Origin: Prochlorococcus sp. AG-347-J22
Lineage (GTDB): Bacteria; Cyanobacteriota; Cyanobacteriia; PCC-6307; Cyanobiaceae
DNA length: 46,191 nucleotides
Reading direction: 5' to 3'
Assembly (NCBI GenBank): GCA_003279005.1
Contig: QCBY01000008.1
Location: forward strand, 1-46,191
In this document: piece by piece, positions 17,989 through 27,022 of the stretch
How the letters are laid out: every line of letters starts with the position of its first letter
Position numbering within the stretch: the stretch's first letter is position 1
Position numbers and translations under genes: made by a program
The notes under the pieces: model-generated
Databases searched by the model: none
What the model was told of the DNA's origin: nothing
What the model saw: the letters and a program-made list of their open reading frames with translations, nothing else

Positions 17989-19098
17989 TTAGCATTTATC
18001 TGAGATATTGCAGGGAAAATCTATTGTTTCAAGAATATTTTGTAGATTAACATGCTCTTTAACTAATTGAACAGCGTATGATGCTTTTATAGATTCATGT
18101 ATTCTGACATGACCAAAAGCTTGTTCAATAATTTCCACCGAAGCAAGAGTATCTAATTCTACTTTTAAGATTGGCACTTCTAACTCTTCTGCTCTATGGA
18201 TTAACTGTGATAAAGGTTCACCTAAACCTGTAAGAATTAAGCATTGTGTAGAAGCTTCCAAGGCTGCAAGTTGAATATCAGTTCTATCAGCCCCTGTAAC
18301 GACAGCCATATTTCTCCTTCTTCTAAAAAATTCCATTGCAGAATTAACTCCCATTGCGCCAATACTTAATGTTTCAACTAGTAATTGTTCTTTTTCAGGA
18401 CAACAAATTACTTTAGCGTCTAATCTTCTTACAATTTCACCTACAGTTACACTTCTGAGTAATGGAGATTTAGGCATCACTCCAAATACTTTTATATTCA
18501 TTTCTTCAAGAGAGGGTATTATTCTATTCTTTATTTTTTCTACCTCTTCAGGAACAACTGCATTCAAAACAACTCCAGCGAAATGATCTCCTAATTGTTT
18601 TTTCGCAGCTAATAAAGCATCTACACTTTTACTATCCTCCCATAAATTAACGATAAGCACTTTTGCATTTAGATGTTTTGCAAGTTGTGGAAGACTTAAA
18701 CCATAAATCATTCCTTCATGAAGGCTACCTGCTGCTTCCAGAATATTTAACCCATTAAAATCATCATTTGCTAATGCCTCAATTTGTTCAAAACCTTTAC
18801 CTGGGATTAAGTCTTTATTAAAAATTCTTTTCTCAGCAGATATATCGTCTAACAATCCTACTGAAGGAATTAAGTTTTCTTCTGCAATATTTAAAGTAGA
18901 CCCAATAAATTTAACATCATCATCTATCAAACCTTCGTAAGTCATTGAAGGAAGATTAGTAAGTTCAATACAAGTTGCTAATGGCTTTCCTATTCGGACT
19001 TTTTCCCCTTGATCTAAAAGTCTTTTAGATACTCCCAATACCATTGCCGACTTACCACTAAATGGTTCACAGGAACCAATTAACAATATCTGACCCAT
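17989..19098 (-). CDS. P-loop (BioD-like) and DRTGG-domain protein
   Basis: 369 residues, ATG start. An N-terminal BioD-like P-loop domain has GSCEPFSGKSAMVLG (about 7-21). A DRTGG domain begins near LLRSVTVGEIVRRLDAKVIC and includes VVTGADRTDIQLAAL. This is the regulatory N-terminal half of long phosphotransacetylases without the catalytic Pta domain. Known regulators of this kind sense nucleotides or acyl phosphates; its role here is unknown. Upstream of the DprA-like gene in a probable two-gene operon, and divergent from the SDR gene. Confidence 0.8.
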   Translation of the reverse strand: MGQILLIGSCEPFSGKSAMVLGVSKRLLDQGEKVRIGKPLATCIELTNLPSMTYEGLIDDDVKFIGSTLNIAEENLIPSVGLLDDISAEKRIFNKDLIPGKGFEQIEALANDDFNGLNILEAAGSLHEGMIYGLSLPQLAKHLNAKVLIVNLWEDSKSVDALLAAKKQLGDHFAGVVLNAVVPEEVEKIKNRIIPSLEEMNIKVFGVMPKSPLLRSVTVGEIVRRLDAKVICCPEKEQLLVETLSIGAMGVNSAMEFFRRRRNMAVVTGADRTDIQLAALEASTQCLILTGLGEPLSQLIHRAEELEVPILKVELDTLASVEIIEQAFGHVRIHESIKASYAVQLVKEHVNLQNILETIDFPCNISDKC

Positions 19099-19172
19099 AA
19101 TGAATTAATTAATTTATCCATAGATTTAAGATAATAATTTTTTTTAAAGTATACAATCAATTTTTTATGACT

Positions 19173-19230
19173 TTTAATCAAATAAGTTAAATAACTTTAA
19201 TCAAATAAAATTAATTTATAGTTATTTGAT
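19173..19230. promoter_or_regulatory. AT-rich repeat cluster in a divergent promoter region
   Basis: TTTAATCAAATAA occurs twice, at 19173-19185 and 19196-19208, 23 bases apart. The core ATCAAATAA of the second copy pairs with TTATTTGAT at 19222-19230 as a perfect 9-base inverted repeat. This is two direct and one inverted copy of one word between two divergent genes, the layout of an operator. Confidence 0.35.
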
Positions 19231-19265
19231 CTATTATCGGAGTTAATCAAAATTTTATTTATATA

Positions 19266-19979
19266 ATGGATGAAGGAAAAACTATTGGGATAACAGGGGC
19301 TTCAGGAGCCCTAGGGAAAGAATTAACAAAAATATTTCGCCAAAAAGGATTCAAAGTTATCGGATTCACTCATAGTAAATACAATTATGAAATAAAAAAT
19401 GATTCTCCAAACGAATTGATTGAATGGCAATGCGGTAAAGAATTCTTACTCATAGAGGACCTCAAAAAAATTGATATCCTAATTCTCAACCATGGAATCT
19501 ATGATATGAGTAAAAAAAATTCAAGTTATGAAAATTCAATTGAAATAAATGCGTTAAGCAAATTTAAATTTCTAACTTTATTTGAAGAAATAGCCATAAA
19601 AAACAACTCCCCAACAGTAAAAGAAATTTGGATAAATACTTCTGAAGCAGAAATATTGCCAGCCTTAAATCCCTCCTATGAAGTAAGTAAATCACTTATT
19701 GGTCAATTAGTTTCTTTTAAAAAAAACCTTCTTGATAAAAACACAAAGAAAAAATTAAAAATTAAAAAAATAATATTAGGTCCTTTCAAATCGCAATTAA
19801 ACCCTATTGGAATAATGAGTCCAAAATTTGTATCAGATAATATTTACAATTTTGCAAGTTTAAATATTTTTTTGATTATTATTAGCCCAAATCCATTTTC
19901 ATATATTCTTTTTCCTATCAAAGAATTATATTATTTTTTCTATTGTAAGTTACTAGAAAAATTTAAGTTTAGTAACTAA
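19266..19979 (+). CDS. Short-chain dehydrogenase/reductase-like protein
   Basis: 237 residues, ATG start. NAD(P)-binding [13 protein letters not shown] (about 8-20), [10 protein letters not shown] as the NAG-type strand, and a catalytic-type Tyr/Lys in YEVSK with a Ser upstream in NTSEAE. The C-terminus is unusual for an SDR: two hydrophobic segments ([11 protein letters not shown] and ELYYFFYC) suggest membrane attachment. Substrate unknown. Relatives may be the SDR half of longer cyanobacterial desaturase fusions, which I cannot confirm. Its stop overlaps the map stop by four bases on opposite strands. Confidence 0.75.
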   Translation: MDEGKTIGITGASGALGKELTKIFRQKGFKVIGFTHSKYNYEIKNDSPNELIEWQCGKEFLLIEDLKKIDILILNHGIYDMSKKNSSYENSIEINALSKFKFLTLFEEIAIKNNSPTVKEIWINTSEAEILPALNPSYEVSKSLIGQLVSFKKNLLDKNTKKKLKIKKIILGPFKSQLNPIGIMSPKFVSDNIYNFASLNIFLIIISPNPFSYILFPIKELYYFFYCKLLEKFKFSN

Positions 19980-20815
19980 AAATCTCTATCTGTTAAAATT
20001 TCAATTCCGTCTTTCATTACAACTATTGTATGTTCCCATTGTGCCGATAATTTTCCATCTTTTGTAATAACTGTCCATTTGTCGTTTAAAGTTTTGCAAA
20101 ATTTACTTCCTTGATTAACTATTGGTTCTACAGCTAATGTCATTCCCTCTCGTAGAACAACATTCGGCAATTCATTTGTTCGAAAATTGAAAACAGATGG
20201 TTCTTCATGTAGATTTCGCCCAACACCATGACCGGTATAATCTTCAACAACACTAAACCCATTAGTTTTAACAACATCTTCAATAGCGCCTGCAACATCA
20301 AGAAGTGTATTGCCTGATTTAATTTTTGAAAGTCCAGCAATTAAAGCTTGTAGGGCTACTTCACTAAGTTTTTTGGCTTGTTCACTTACATCACCTACAC
20401 AAATAGAGATACAACTATCTCCATGAAAGCCATCTAAATAAGCTCCAGTATCAATTTTTACTAAGTCTCCATTCTTGATTATTTTATTTTTGTTTGGTAT
20501 TCCATGAACAACTTCATTATTGATGCTTGAGCAGATACTAGACGGGAACCCATGATATCCCTTAAAACTTGGCACGGCTCCCATCTCTCTTATTCTCTTT
20601 TCTGCAAACTCATCTAAATCTTTTGTACTCATTCCAGGTTTAATTAAATCATTTATTTCTCTCAAAACTGTTCCAACAATTTTACTAGATTTCTTCATCA
20701 AATTTATTTCCCTTGAAGACTTTATTTCGATTCCTCTTCTTCGTTGGATAAAAGGGATCTGATCATTGGATCTAGAATTATTTTTATTTAATAAAAGATC
20801 TGCAAAATGTTTCAT
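19976..20815 (-). CDS. map: Methionine aminopeptidase, type I
   Basis: Removes the initiator methionine from new proteins. 279 residues; the first 30 or so are an extension before the pita-bread fold, which starts at [15 protein letters not shown]. Metal and catalytic residues: His in NEVVHGIP, Asp in [12 protein letters not shown] (two), His in [12 protein letters not shown], Glu in LAVEPI, and Glu in QWEHTIVV. The extension has several arginines, but no zinc-binding cysteines as in eukaryotic forms. ATG start. Confidence 0.95.
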   Translation of the reverse strand: MKHFADLLLNKNNSRSNDQIPFIQRRRGIEIKSSREINLMKKSSKIVGTVLREINDLIKPGMSTKDLDEFAEKRIREMGAVPSFKGYHGFPSSICSSINNEVVHGIPNKNKIIKNGDLVKIDTGAYLDGFHGDSCISICVGDVSEQAKKLSEVALQALIAGLSKIKSGNTLLDVAGAIEDVVKTNGFSVVEDYTGHGVGRNLHEEPSVFNFRTNELPNVVLREGMTLAVEPIVNQGSKFCKTLNDKWTVITKDGKLSAQWEHTIVVMKDGIEILTDRDF

Positions 20816-20826
20816 TGGATTAAATA

Positions 20827-20907
20827 ATGGTAATAGGTAAATATCATCAAAATAGCCATAGTCTGTTGAAGGCTATCTTAAATCTATCAATAAGAAAAAC
20901 AGAATGA
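20827..20907 (+). CDS. Candidate 26-aa ORF coupled to the PepSY-type gene
   Basis: An ATG at 20827 opens 26 codons (starts [15 protein letters not shown]). It ends in TGA that shares ATGA with the next gene's start at 20904, a classic coupling overlap. Codons such as CTG and AAG are less typical of the neighbours, and a stem ATAGCC/GGCTAT lies inside. It could equally be chance or structured leader RNA. Confidence 0.25.
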   Translation: MVIGKYHQNSHSLLKAILNLSIRKTE

Positions 20908-21212
20908 AGTTTATTAACAATTCTAGGCAATTTCATAAATCATTGGCACCTTGGGTTTTCCTCCCATTATTCATTTCGGCTTTAACAGGTTTATTTTATA
21001 GAATTTCTAAAGATTTTTTGGGCTTCTCAAGAGATGATGTTCATTGGTTAATGTCTCTTCACGAAGGAGAGTGGCTTGGAAATAACGGAGAACTAATTTA
21101 CGTAATCCTTAATTCTCTAGGGCTTATTTGGATGCTAATAACTGGGTTCCAAATGTTTTCAAAAAATTTTTCATTTAATAAAAAGGTTACTAAAGGTGAG
21201 TCGAAAGGTTAA
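20904..21212 (+). CDS. Small PepSY-associated-type membrane protein
   Basis: 102 residues, ATG start. An N-terminal RQFHKSLAPWVFLPLFISALTG carries a helix and the H-x-x-L-x-x-W pattern of PepSY-associated transmembrane proteins. A polar loop with HWLMSLHEGEW follows, then a second helix (YVILNSLGLIWMLITGFQMF) and a basic tail. Full-length relatives bind heme or act in iron reduction, but this is a minimal two-helix form and its role is unknown. rplS follows after 31 bases. Confidence 0.7.
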   Translation: MKFINNSRQFHKSLAPWVFLPLFISALTGLFYRISKDFLGFSRDDVHWLMSLHEGEWLGNNGELIYVILNSLGLIWMLITGFQMFSKNFSFNKKVTKGESKG

Positions 21213-21243
21213 AATAAAATTCTTGAAAAATTATTGATCGCAA

Positions 21244-21714
21244 ATGACAAAAGAAAAACAAGAAAAAGAGTCTGAAATCATCAATGAAACTGACACTTCC
21301 AAAGTATTAACTGTTGAGAACGAAGAAAACAAATCAATTTCCCAACCCAAAAAAAGTTTAAGTTTATCAAATTTAATCAATGATTTTGAAAGTGAACAAT
21401 TAAAAAAACAACTACCTGAAATATATGTAGGAGATACCGTTAAAGTTGGTGTAAAGATTACAGAAGGTAACAAAGAAAGAGTTCAACCTTACGAAGGAGT
21501 TGTAATTGCAAAGAGGCATGGTGGTCTTAACCAGACAATTACAGTAAGAAGAATTTTCCAAGGTATTGGGGTTGAAAGAGTATTTATGCTACATAGTCCT
21601 CAAGTTGCCTCTCTAAAAGTTGAACGTAGAGGTAAAGTAAGAAGAGCTAAATTATTCTATCTAAGGGATAGAGTAGGTAAAGCTACTCGCGTAAAACAAC
21701 GCTTTGATCGATAA
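21244..21714 (+). CDS. rplS: Ribosomal protein L19
   Basis: Large-subunit protein at the 30S-50S interface. 156 residues, longer than the roughly 115 of E. coli owing to an acidic, disordered N-terminus of about 40 residues. The L19 core starts near [16 protein letters not shown]. It includes [16 protein letters not shown] and [17 protein letters not shown], and ends with [22 protein letters not shown] start. tRNA-Trp follows 55 bases later on the same strand. Confidence 0.96.
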   Translation: MTKEKQEKESEIINETDTSKVLTVENEENKSISQPKKSLSLSNLINDFESEQLKKQLPEIYVGDTVKVGVKITEGNKERVQPYEGVVIAKRHGGLNQTITVRRIFQGIGVERVFMLHSPQVASLKVERRGKVRRAKLFYLRDRVGKATRVKQRFDR

Positions 21715-21769
21715 GGTTGTAAAGTTATTTCAACCTAACGATCATAATGGCGCTTATAATAACTATATT

Positions 21770-21842
21770 GCGTCGTTAGTTCAGTTGGTAGAACGCAGGT
21801 CTCCAAAACCTGATGTCGGGGGTTCAAGTCCTCCACGGCGCG
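21770..21842 (+). tRNA. trnW: tRNA-Trp (CCA)
   Basis: 73 bases fold as a complete cloverleaf. The acceptor arm GCGTCGT/ACGGCGC has one G-T pair, the D stem is GTTC/GAAC, and the anticodon stem is CAGGT/ACCTG. Loop CTCCAAA gives anticodon CCA, and the T loop is TTCAAGT. The discriminator is G, as expected for bacterial tRNA-Trp. No CCA is encoded. Confidence 0.97.
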
Positions 21843-21880
21843 TTTGATCAACAAATTGTAAATTAATTTTTTTCATTGAG

Positions 21881-22069
21881 ATGGAGTTAGATCTTCAACC
21901 TGGGGATGTGGTTAAAGTCCTCGAATCAGCTGCTTTAGGATGGGTTCGTGCAAGGGTTATCAGAGTAAAATCTGGAGGGAGAGTCGTAGTTCAAAGCGAT
22001 CAAGGTAGAGAATTTACGGCTCGAGGTAACCAAGTTCGTTTAATAGAGCCTGCAGGCTTTAGGCCTTGA
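21881..22069 (+). CDS. Conserved small cyanobacterial protein, SH3-like
   Basis: 62 residues, ATG start. The pattern LQPGDVVKVLESAALGWV, then ARVIRVKSGGRVVVQ and a basic turn REFTARGNQVRLIEP, reads as a five-strand SH3/KOW-like barrel; this is inference from strand pattern. GC content is visibly higher than around it, which suggests strong conservation. It lies between tRNA-Trp and tRNA-Asp. Function unknown. Confidence 0.75.
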   Translation: MELDLQPGDVVKVLESAALGWVRARVIRVKSGGRVVVQSDQGREFTARGNQVRLIEPAGFRP

Positions 22070-22185
22070 AGAAATAAATTCTTTTCCTCGTTAAAAAGCT
22101 ACTTATTTTTTTTTAAATCTTTAAATTTAAGAATTTTTTATTACAACAACATTAATAAAGTATTATGATCTGATAATTTTAGGTC

Positions 22186-22210
22186 TAGTTCTCTAATTAA
22201 ATTAGAACTA
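22186..22210 (+). promoter_or_regulatory. Hairpin six bases before tRNA-Asp
   Basis: TAGTT (22186-22190) pairs with AACTA (22206-22210), and CTAAT pairs with ATTAG around TAA, with a two-base bulge (CT). It may be a terminator for upstream RNA or a processing signal for the tRNA. Confidence 0.3.
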
Positions 22211-22216
22211 AATTCT

Positions 22217-22290
22217 GGGACCGTAGTTCAACTGGTTAGAGCACCGCCCTGTCACGGCGGAAGTTGCGGGTTCGAATCCCGTCGGTCCCG
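22217..22290 (+). tRNA. trnD: tRNA-Asp (GTC)
   Basis: 74 bases form a full cloverleaf: acceptor GGGACCG/CGGTCCC, anticodon stem CCGCC/GGCGG, and loop CTGTCAC with anticodon GTC. The T arm carries TTCGAAT, and the discriminator is G. No CCA is encoded. gltX starts 17 bases after its end. Confidence 0.97.
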
Positions 22291-22307
22291 TTCTTTTCTA
22301 AAAGAAA

Positions 22308-23744
22308 TTGGAAAAACGTTTAAGGTTAGCACCAAGTCCAACAGGTTTATTACATATAGGTACAGCGAGAACAGCTTTATTTAATTGGTTATATGCAAAA
22401 AAAAACAATGGTAAGTTTCTTATTCGAATCGAAGATACTGATATTCTACGATCAAAATCTGAATATGAAACCAATATATTAAATGGACTTAATTGGTTAG
22501 GTATTAATTGGGATGAGGAGCCAATTAAACAAAGCAATCGGATTTCAATTCACAAAAATCACATTAAAAGACTTTTAGAAATTGGAGCTGCATACAGATG
22601 CTTCACTTCTGAAAGTGAGATTAATGAGCTTAGAGAAAAACAAAAAAAAAGTGGGCTTCCACCAAAGCACGATAATAGGCATAGAAATCTAACTAGTAAA
22701 GAGATTCAAGAATTCATATCTCAAGGAAAATCTTCTGTAATAAGGTTTAAAGTTGATGAAGAAACAGAAATTCGATGGAATGATCAAATTAGAGGCGAAA
22801 TAAAATGGCAAGGAAAGGATCTAGGGGGTGATTTAGTTTTATCAAGAAGAACTTTAGGCAATGAGATAGGTGACCCTCTATATAATCTCGCTGTTGTAGT
22901 AGATGATAATTTTATGAATATTACTCATGTTGTAAGAGGTGAAGATCATATCTCAAATACTGCAAAACAGATATTGATTTACAAAGCCTTAGATTACAAA
23001 TTACCAATTTTTTCTCATACCCCTCTTATCTTAAATAGTGAGGGGAAAAAGCTATCTAAACGAGATTGTGTAACTTCTATCGATGAATTTAAAGAGATGG
23101 GATACTTACCTGAAGCTTTAACCAATTACATGGCATTTTTAGGCTGGTCAACAAAAGTTCCTGAAAGTGAAATTCTTTCACTTAAAGAGATATCTAAAGT
23201 TTTTGATCTTTCAGATGTTAATAAAGCTGGTGCCAAATTTAATTGGGAAAAACTTAATTGGATTAATTCCCAATACATCAAGAAAATGGAATTGCCCAAG
23301 TTGAAGAAATTAATTAAAAAGTTCTGGCATGATATGGGTTGGGAATCCCCTTCTAAAGAATGGGAATTGAAACTGACAAATTTAATTAAAGACTCAATGA
23401 TTCTATTAAAGGATGCAATTGATCTATCAAAACCTTTTTTTTCTTTGTCTGAAATTCAAAAAGAGGGAAATGACTTTCTGAAAGATAACAGAGAGGCAAA
23501 AGAATCGTTAAAGTACATTCTTTTCTATTTAAAACAAGACAATATATCTAAGGTTAATAACGATAAAGCTCGAGAAATAATTAGCAAGATTTCCATCAAT
23601 CATTCTATTAAAAAAGGCATTGTAATGAAATCACTTAGAATTGCTTTTTTTGGGTGTCTTAGCGGCCCAGATTTAATTAAAAGTTGGGAATTATTTTCTG
23701 AAAGCAAACGTGATCTCGATTTAATCAAGAGATGTCTCATCTAG
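22308..23744 (+). CDS. gltX: Glutamyl-tRNA synthetase
   Basis: Charges tRNA-Glu, feeding both translation and, through glutamyl-tRNA reductase, tetrapyrrole synthesis. 478 residues, full length. Class I motifs: the HIGH box appears as [13 protein letters not shown] (about 15-27), and the KMSKS box as [17 protein letters not shown] and the anticodon-binding helical C-domain are present. Start is TTG at 22308, one base after a small stem-loop (22291-22306). The stop abuts that of the convergent antiporter gene. Confidence 0.96.
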   Translation: MEKRLRLAPSPTGLLHIGTARTALFNWLYAKKNNGKFLIRIEDTDILRSKSEYETNILNGLNWLGINWDEEPIKQSNRISIHKNHIKRLLEIGAAYRCFTSESEINELREKQKKSGLPPKHDNRHRNLTSKEIQEFISQGKSSVIRFKVDEETEIRWNDQIRGEIKWQGKDLGGDLVLSRRTLGNEIGDPLYNLAVVVDDNFMNITHVVRGEDHISNTAKQILIYKALDYKLPIFSHTPLILNSEGKKLSKRDCVTSIDEFKEMGYLPEALTNYMAFLGWSTKVPESEILSLKEISKVFDLSDVNKAGAKFNWEKLNWINSQYIKKMELPKLKKLIKKFWHDMGWESPSKEWELKLTNLIKDSMILLKDAIDLSKPFFSLSEIQKEGNDFLKDNREAKESLKYILFYLKQDNISKVNNDKAREIISKISINHSIKKGIVMKSLRIAFFGCLSGPDLIKSWELFSESKRDLDLIKRCLI

Positions 23745-24944
23745 CTATATTTTCTTTTCAATTAAATCCAAGAAATTAGCAAGAGGTCTTGCTGAAAGGC
23801 CTTGAATTCCAACTGTCATGAGTATTGTTAGGAATACTAATCCTTGAAGACGTCCTGCACCAAGTATACCTGCCTGCTCAAGTCTTATTGAGAAAAGAGA
23901 GGCTACAGCAGCAGTAACTATTCCTCTGGGCGCTAACCATGCTAGAAATACCCTTTGTTTCATATCTAATTCTCTTCCCATAGTTGCCAACATTATGGAA
24001 ATTGGACGTACAATTAACATCAACATTAATACGCAAATAATACCTCCCCAACCTAAAGGGCTTAATTCTCCCCAAGAGACATCAGATGCAAGGAGAGGGA
24101 AAAGAACTGTTATGGCTAGTTGGGCTAATTCTCCAATCAAATTATCTAATCTTTCTTTATCGATAATTTCTCTTTTCCCAACAATAAATCCTGCGGCAAC
24201 AGAAGCGGGCAAACCTGATTCAGGTAAAATGAATTCGCAAATTCCGTATACAAGAAAAATAAACCCTAATGTAACTTGAAGCTCAATTCCAAATGATGCT
24301 TCATTTTTTATTTTCTTTAAAATTTCAGATAACAACCATCCAGAACTTACCCCTATCAAAACTCCTCCACCTAATCTTGCCATTAATGCAATAAACACCT
24401 CTTTTATCCCATGTAAATCTCCCAGTATCAGTTCTAAAAGTAATAAAGCAAGAACTGCTCCAATAGGTTCAAGAACTAATCCTTCAGCTTTTAAGACCTC
24501 GGAAAGTGGAGAGACTAATTTTATTTGGTCTACCAAAGGAGAAACTACTGTCGGTCCAGTAGCAAGAACTATCGCACTATATACCCCAGCTACGGACCAT
24601 GATAGTCCTGCTAACCAATGAGCAATAAATATTCCTGCTAATAATGAAATGAATAATCTTATTAATGCAATTTTTAAAACAGTATTTCTAATACTGCCCT
24701 CAGGCAGCTTCAAATTTAAACCTCCTTCAAATAAAACTAAACAAACTAAAAGTCCAACTATAGTTTCAAGACCTTGCCCAAGATCTAGTGGCTCAACAAG
24801 TCCTAAACCTGACCGGCCAATGAATATTCCCGAAAGCAATAAAATAACAACACTTGGAAATCCTGAGATCGATGAGAATAGACGTGCGCATGCACCTGCA
24901 AATACAGTTATACCCCATAGTAAGCCAAGCCTTTCAGGCGTCAT
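23745..24944 (-). CDS. Na+(or K+)/H+ antiporter, NhaP/CPA1 type
   Basis: 399 residues with about 12 membrane helices and no large cytoplasmic tail. The CPA1 landmarks are VVILLLSGIFIGRSGLG near the N-terminus, LVLFEGGLNL in helix 3, the ion-site region VLATGPTVVSPLV, and WLAPRGIVTAAVASLF with the conserved Arg-Gly. It would exchange sodium or potassium for protons at the plasma membrane, useful in seawater. ATG start. The two stops meet at 23744/23745 with no gap. Confidence 0.92.
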   Translation of the reverse strand: MTPERLGLLWGITVFAGACARLFSSISGFPSVVILLLSGIFIGRSGLGLVEPLDLGQGLETIVGLLVCLVLFEGGLNLKLPEGSIRNTVLKIALIRLFISLLAGIFIAHWLAGLSWSVAGVYSAIVLATGPTVVSPLVDQIKLVSPLSEVLKAEGLVLEPIGAVLALLLLELILGDLHGIKEVFIALMARLGGGVLIGVSSGWLLSEILKKIKNEASFGIELQVTLGFIFLVYGICEFILPESGLPASVAAGFIVGKREIIDKERLDNLIGELAQLAITVLFPLLASDVSWGELSPLGWGGIICVLMLMLIVRPISIMLATMGRELDMKQRVFLAWLAPRGIVTAAVASLFSIRLEQAGILGAGRLQGLVFLTILMTVGIQGLSARPLANFLDLIEKKI

Positions 24945-25103
24945 ATAAGTTTCTTTTAATAAAACATATTAATTAATTTGATTAAATCAATAATCTCATT
25001 TCAAGTCCACTATAAACAATATTTATTAACTATATCCAACGGTAAAGACTTGGTTATTTGAAGCTCTTTAACAAGATTAAGAGCATAATTGCCTTTAAGA
25101 ATT

Positions 25104-25286
25104 TTAGATTGAGGAAAATTTACTAATCAAAGCAATAATAATAAATATTATTCCTATTCCTATAGTCGCCATTCTTCCATTCCAAATTTCTGCTTGAGGA
25201 GTAAAACCTCTTTTCCACAAATTTAGCTCTCGTTTATCAACAATTTTTTTTGTTTCGTTGAACTCAATTTCGGATTTTTTTTTCAT
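25104..25286 (-). CDS. hli: High-light-inducible protein (single-helix Hlip)
   Basis: 60 residues. A polar N-terminus is followed by RGFTPQAEIWNGRMATIG and a hydrophobic helix (IGIIFIIIALISKF). The A-E-x-x-NGRMA core is the chlorophyll-binding LHC motif of Hlips, with Glu and Asn/His-type ligands. Hlips protect photosystems and pigment assembly under high light. The start is five bases after the tsaD stop, so it is probably transcribed with tsaD; its own promoter is possible. Confidence 0.9.
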   Translation of the reverse strand: MKKKSEIEFNETKKIVDKRELNLWKRGFTPQAEIWNGRMATIGIGIIFIIIALISKFSSI

Positions 25287-25291
25287 CGATA

Positions 25292-26362
25292 TCAGAAAGG
25301 AGGATTTTTTTCATAAAGAGTGTTGGCTTGGTCAATAGGAAATCTTCCTGAAATGCCTAATTTAAGAGAACTTTCATGTGGAGCAAATTTGAGTCGAAAT
25401 AATGCTGCAGCTCCAATCATTGCAGCATTATCTGTACAAAGATTTAAAGGGGCTAAATAAACTTTAATAGATTTTTTAGATGCTTCTCCAATCATCATTT
25501 TTCTTAACGTATTGTTAGCTGCTACTCCACCGACAACGACTATATTATCTAAACCATGATCAATTGCGCATTTTACAGTCCTCTCTACCAAGACCTCTGC
25601 AACAACCCTCTCAAAACTTGCTGCAATATCTGGGATAGGCATCTCATCTCCATTTAGATTTATTTTTTCAACCAATCTTAGTACTGCTGTTTTTAAACCA
25701 CTAAAAGAGAAATCATATTTCAAAAAACCTCCTTCCTTATCAGAAATTTTGCATCTTGGTAACTTAAATTTTGAGGCATTACCTTTTTTGGCAATTTTTG
25801 CAATCGCAGGACCTCCAGGGTAACTTAAACCTAATAATCTTCCTACTTTATCGAAAGCTTCGCCGGCGGCATCATCATAACTTCTTCCTAGTCTTTGCAT
25901 TTCTCTTCTCTCACCTACTTTAATGAGTTCAGTATGACCACCACTCACAAGTAAAGTTAAAAAAGGAGGTTTGGGAAAGTTTTTTGAAAATAATATTGAA
26001 GAAAGATGTCCTTCTAAATGATGTATCCCCATGAAGGGCTTTGAGTGTAAAGAACATAGAGATCTTGCAGTAATAGATCCAATTCTTAAACAGCCTACTA
26101 ATCCTGGCGTAACAGTTGATGCGATAACATCAATTTCATCAATACTTATTTTTGACTCTTCAAGAGCTTGTTCAAGGACAAAAGGTATCAATTCCAAATG
26201 CTTCCTGGCCGCCAGTTCTGGAACAACCCCCCCCCACCTAGAATGATCTTTAATTTGTGATGCAACAATATTTGAATGTATTTTATAAATATCATCACTA
26301 TTTGAAACCACGGAGACTGAAGTCTCATCACAACTTGTTTCAATAGCTAAAACTTTGATCAT
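25292..26362 (-). CDS. tsaD: tRNA N6-threonylcarbamoyladenosine synthase subunit
   Basis: Transfers the threonylcarbamoyl group to A37 of ANN-decoding tRNAs, with TsaB and TsaE. 356 residues. ASKHA fold start LAIETSCDETSVSV, metal-binding HHLEGH (His115 and His119), LVSGGHTELI, DDAAGEAFDKVGRLLG, and VVGGVAANNTLRK are all present. ATG start. The hli gene follows directly on the same strand. Confidence 0.96.
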   Translation of the reverse strand: MIKVLAIETSCDETSVSVVSNSDDIYKIHSNIVASQIKDHSRWGGVVPELAARKHLELIPFVLEQALEESKISIDEIDVIASTVTPGLVGCLRIGSITARSLCSLHSKPFMGIHHLEGHLSSILFSKNFPKPPFLTLLVSGGHTELIKVGERREMQRLGRSYDDAAGEAFDKVGRLLGLSYPGGPAIAKIAKKGNASKFKLPRCKISDKEGGFLKYDFSFSGLKTAVLRLVEKINLNGDEMPIPDIAASFERVVAEVLVERTVKCAIDHGLDNIVVVGGVAANNTLRKMMIGEASKKSIKVYLAPLNLCTDNAAMIGAAALFRLKFAPHESSLKLGISGRFPIDQANTLYEKNPPF

Positions 26363-26437
26363 ATTTGATTCGATATTGGTCTATTTTAATAATAATTTCT
26401 TAATTTAAACACTAAAAGGAATTAAAGATTGCAACTT

Positions 26438-26992
26438 ATGAAATTCTTTTTTTCAATCATAACTTCGGTTTTTCTTTTTTTTGGAATAACCCCAATTGCT
26501 TTAGCTGCTAATGGTCCAGCATTAAATGCAGATAGAGCAAGTACAGAATTTAAAGCCTCCGCTCTAACAACATGTTCTGAGAATCCAAAATTTATTGAAA
26601 GAGCAAGTTCTGCTGTTAATCAAAAAGATATCGCAAGATTTGAAAGGTATGGCAAAGCGCTTTGTGGTGACGATGGTTTACCTCACTTGATAATAGGACC
26701 ACCTCTCGAACCATGGGGTGCCCTTTTAAATAGAGGACATGAAGGCGATTTGCTTATTCCTGGAGTCTTGTTTATCTATATTGCAGGAATTATAGGATGG
26801 TCTGGCAGAGAATATTTGATTGAGTCTAAAAAGACAAAGAATCCAGCAGACCTTGAGATTATTATTGATTTTGACCTAGCAAAAAAATGTCTTGTAAAAG
26901 GTGCTCAATGGCCCTTATTAGCTAACAAACAAGGAAGAAATGGCGATTTAAGAGAAAAAGATAATAATATTACTCTTAATGGTCCAAGATAA
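26438..26992 (+). CDS. psaF: Photosystem I reaction centre subunit III (PsaF)
   Basis: Lumen-side subunit of photosystem I, with one membrane helix. About 184 residues. A signal peptide (MKFFFSIITSVFLFFGI through LALA-type cleavage before NGPALNAD) is followed by the lumenal domain with ERASSAVNQKD and paired cysteines. RYGKALCGDDGLPHLI is a PsaF hallmark. A helix (GVLFIYIAGIIGWSGREYL) and a stromal tail end it. An AAGGA lies 9 bases before a TTG at 26429 that would add three residues; the ATG at 26438 is my choice. psaJ follows after 30 bases. Confidence 0.95.
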   Translation: MKFFFSIITSVFLFFGITPIALAANGPALNADRASTEFKASALTTCSENPKFIERASSAVNQKDIARFERYGKALCGDDGLPHLIIGPPLEPWGALLNRGHEGDLLIPGVLFIYIAGIIGWSGREYLIESKKTKNPADLEIIIDFDLAKKCLVKGAQWPLLANKQGRNGDLREKDNNITLNGPR

Positions 26993-27022
26993 ATCATCTT
27001 TCCACACAAACCTAAAAATCAA

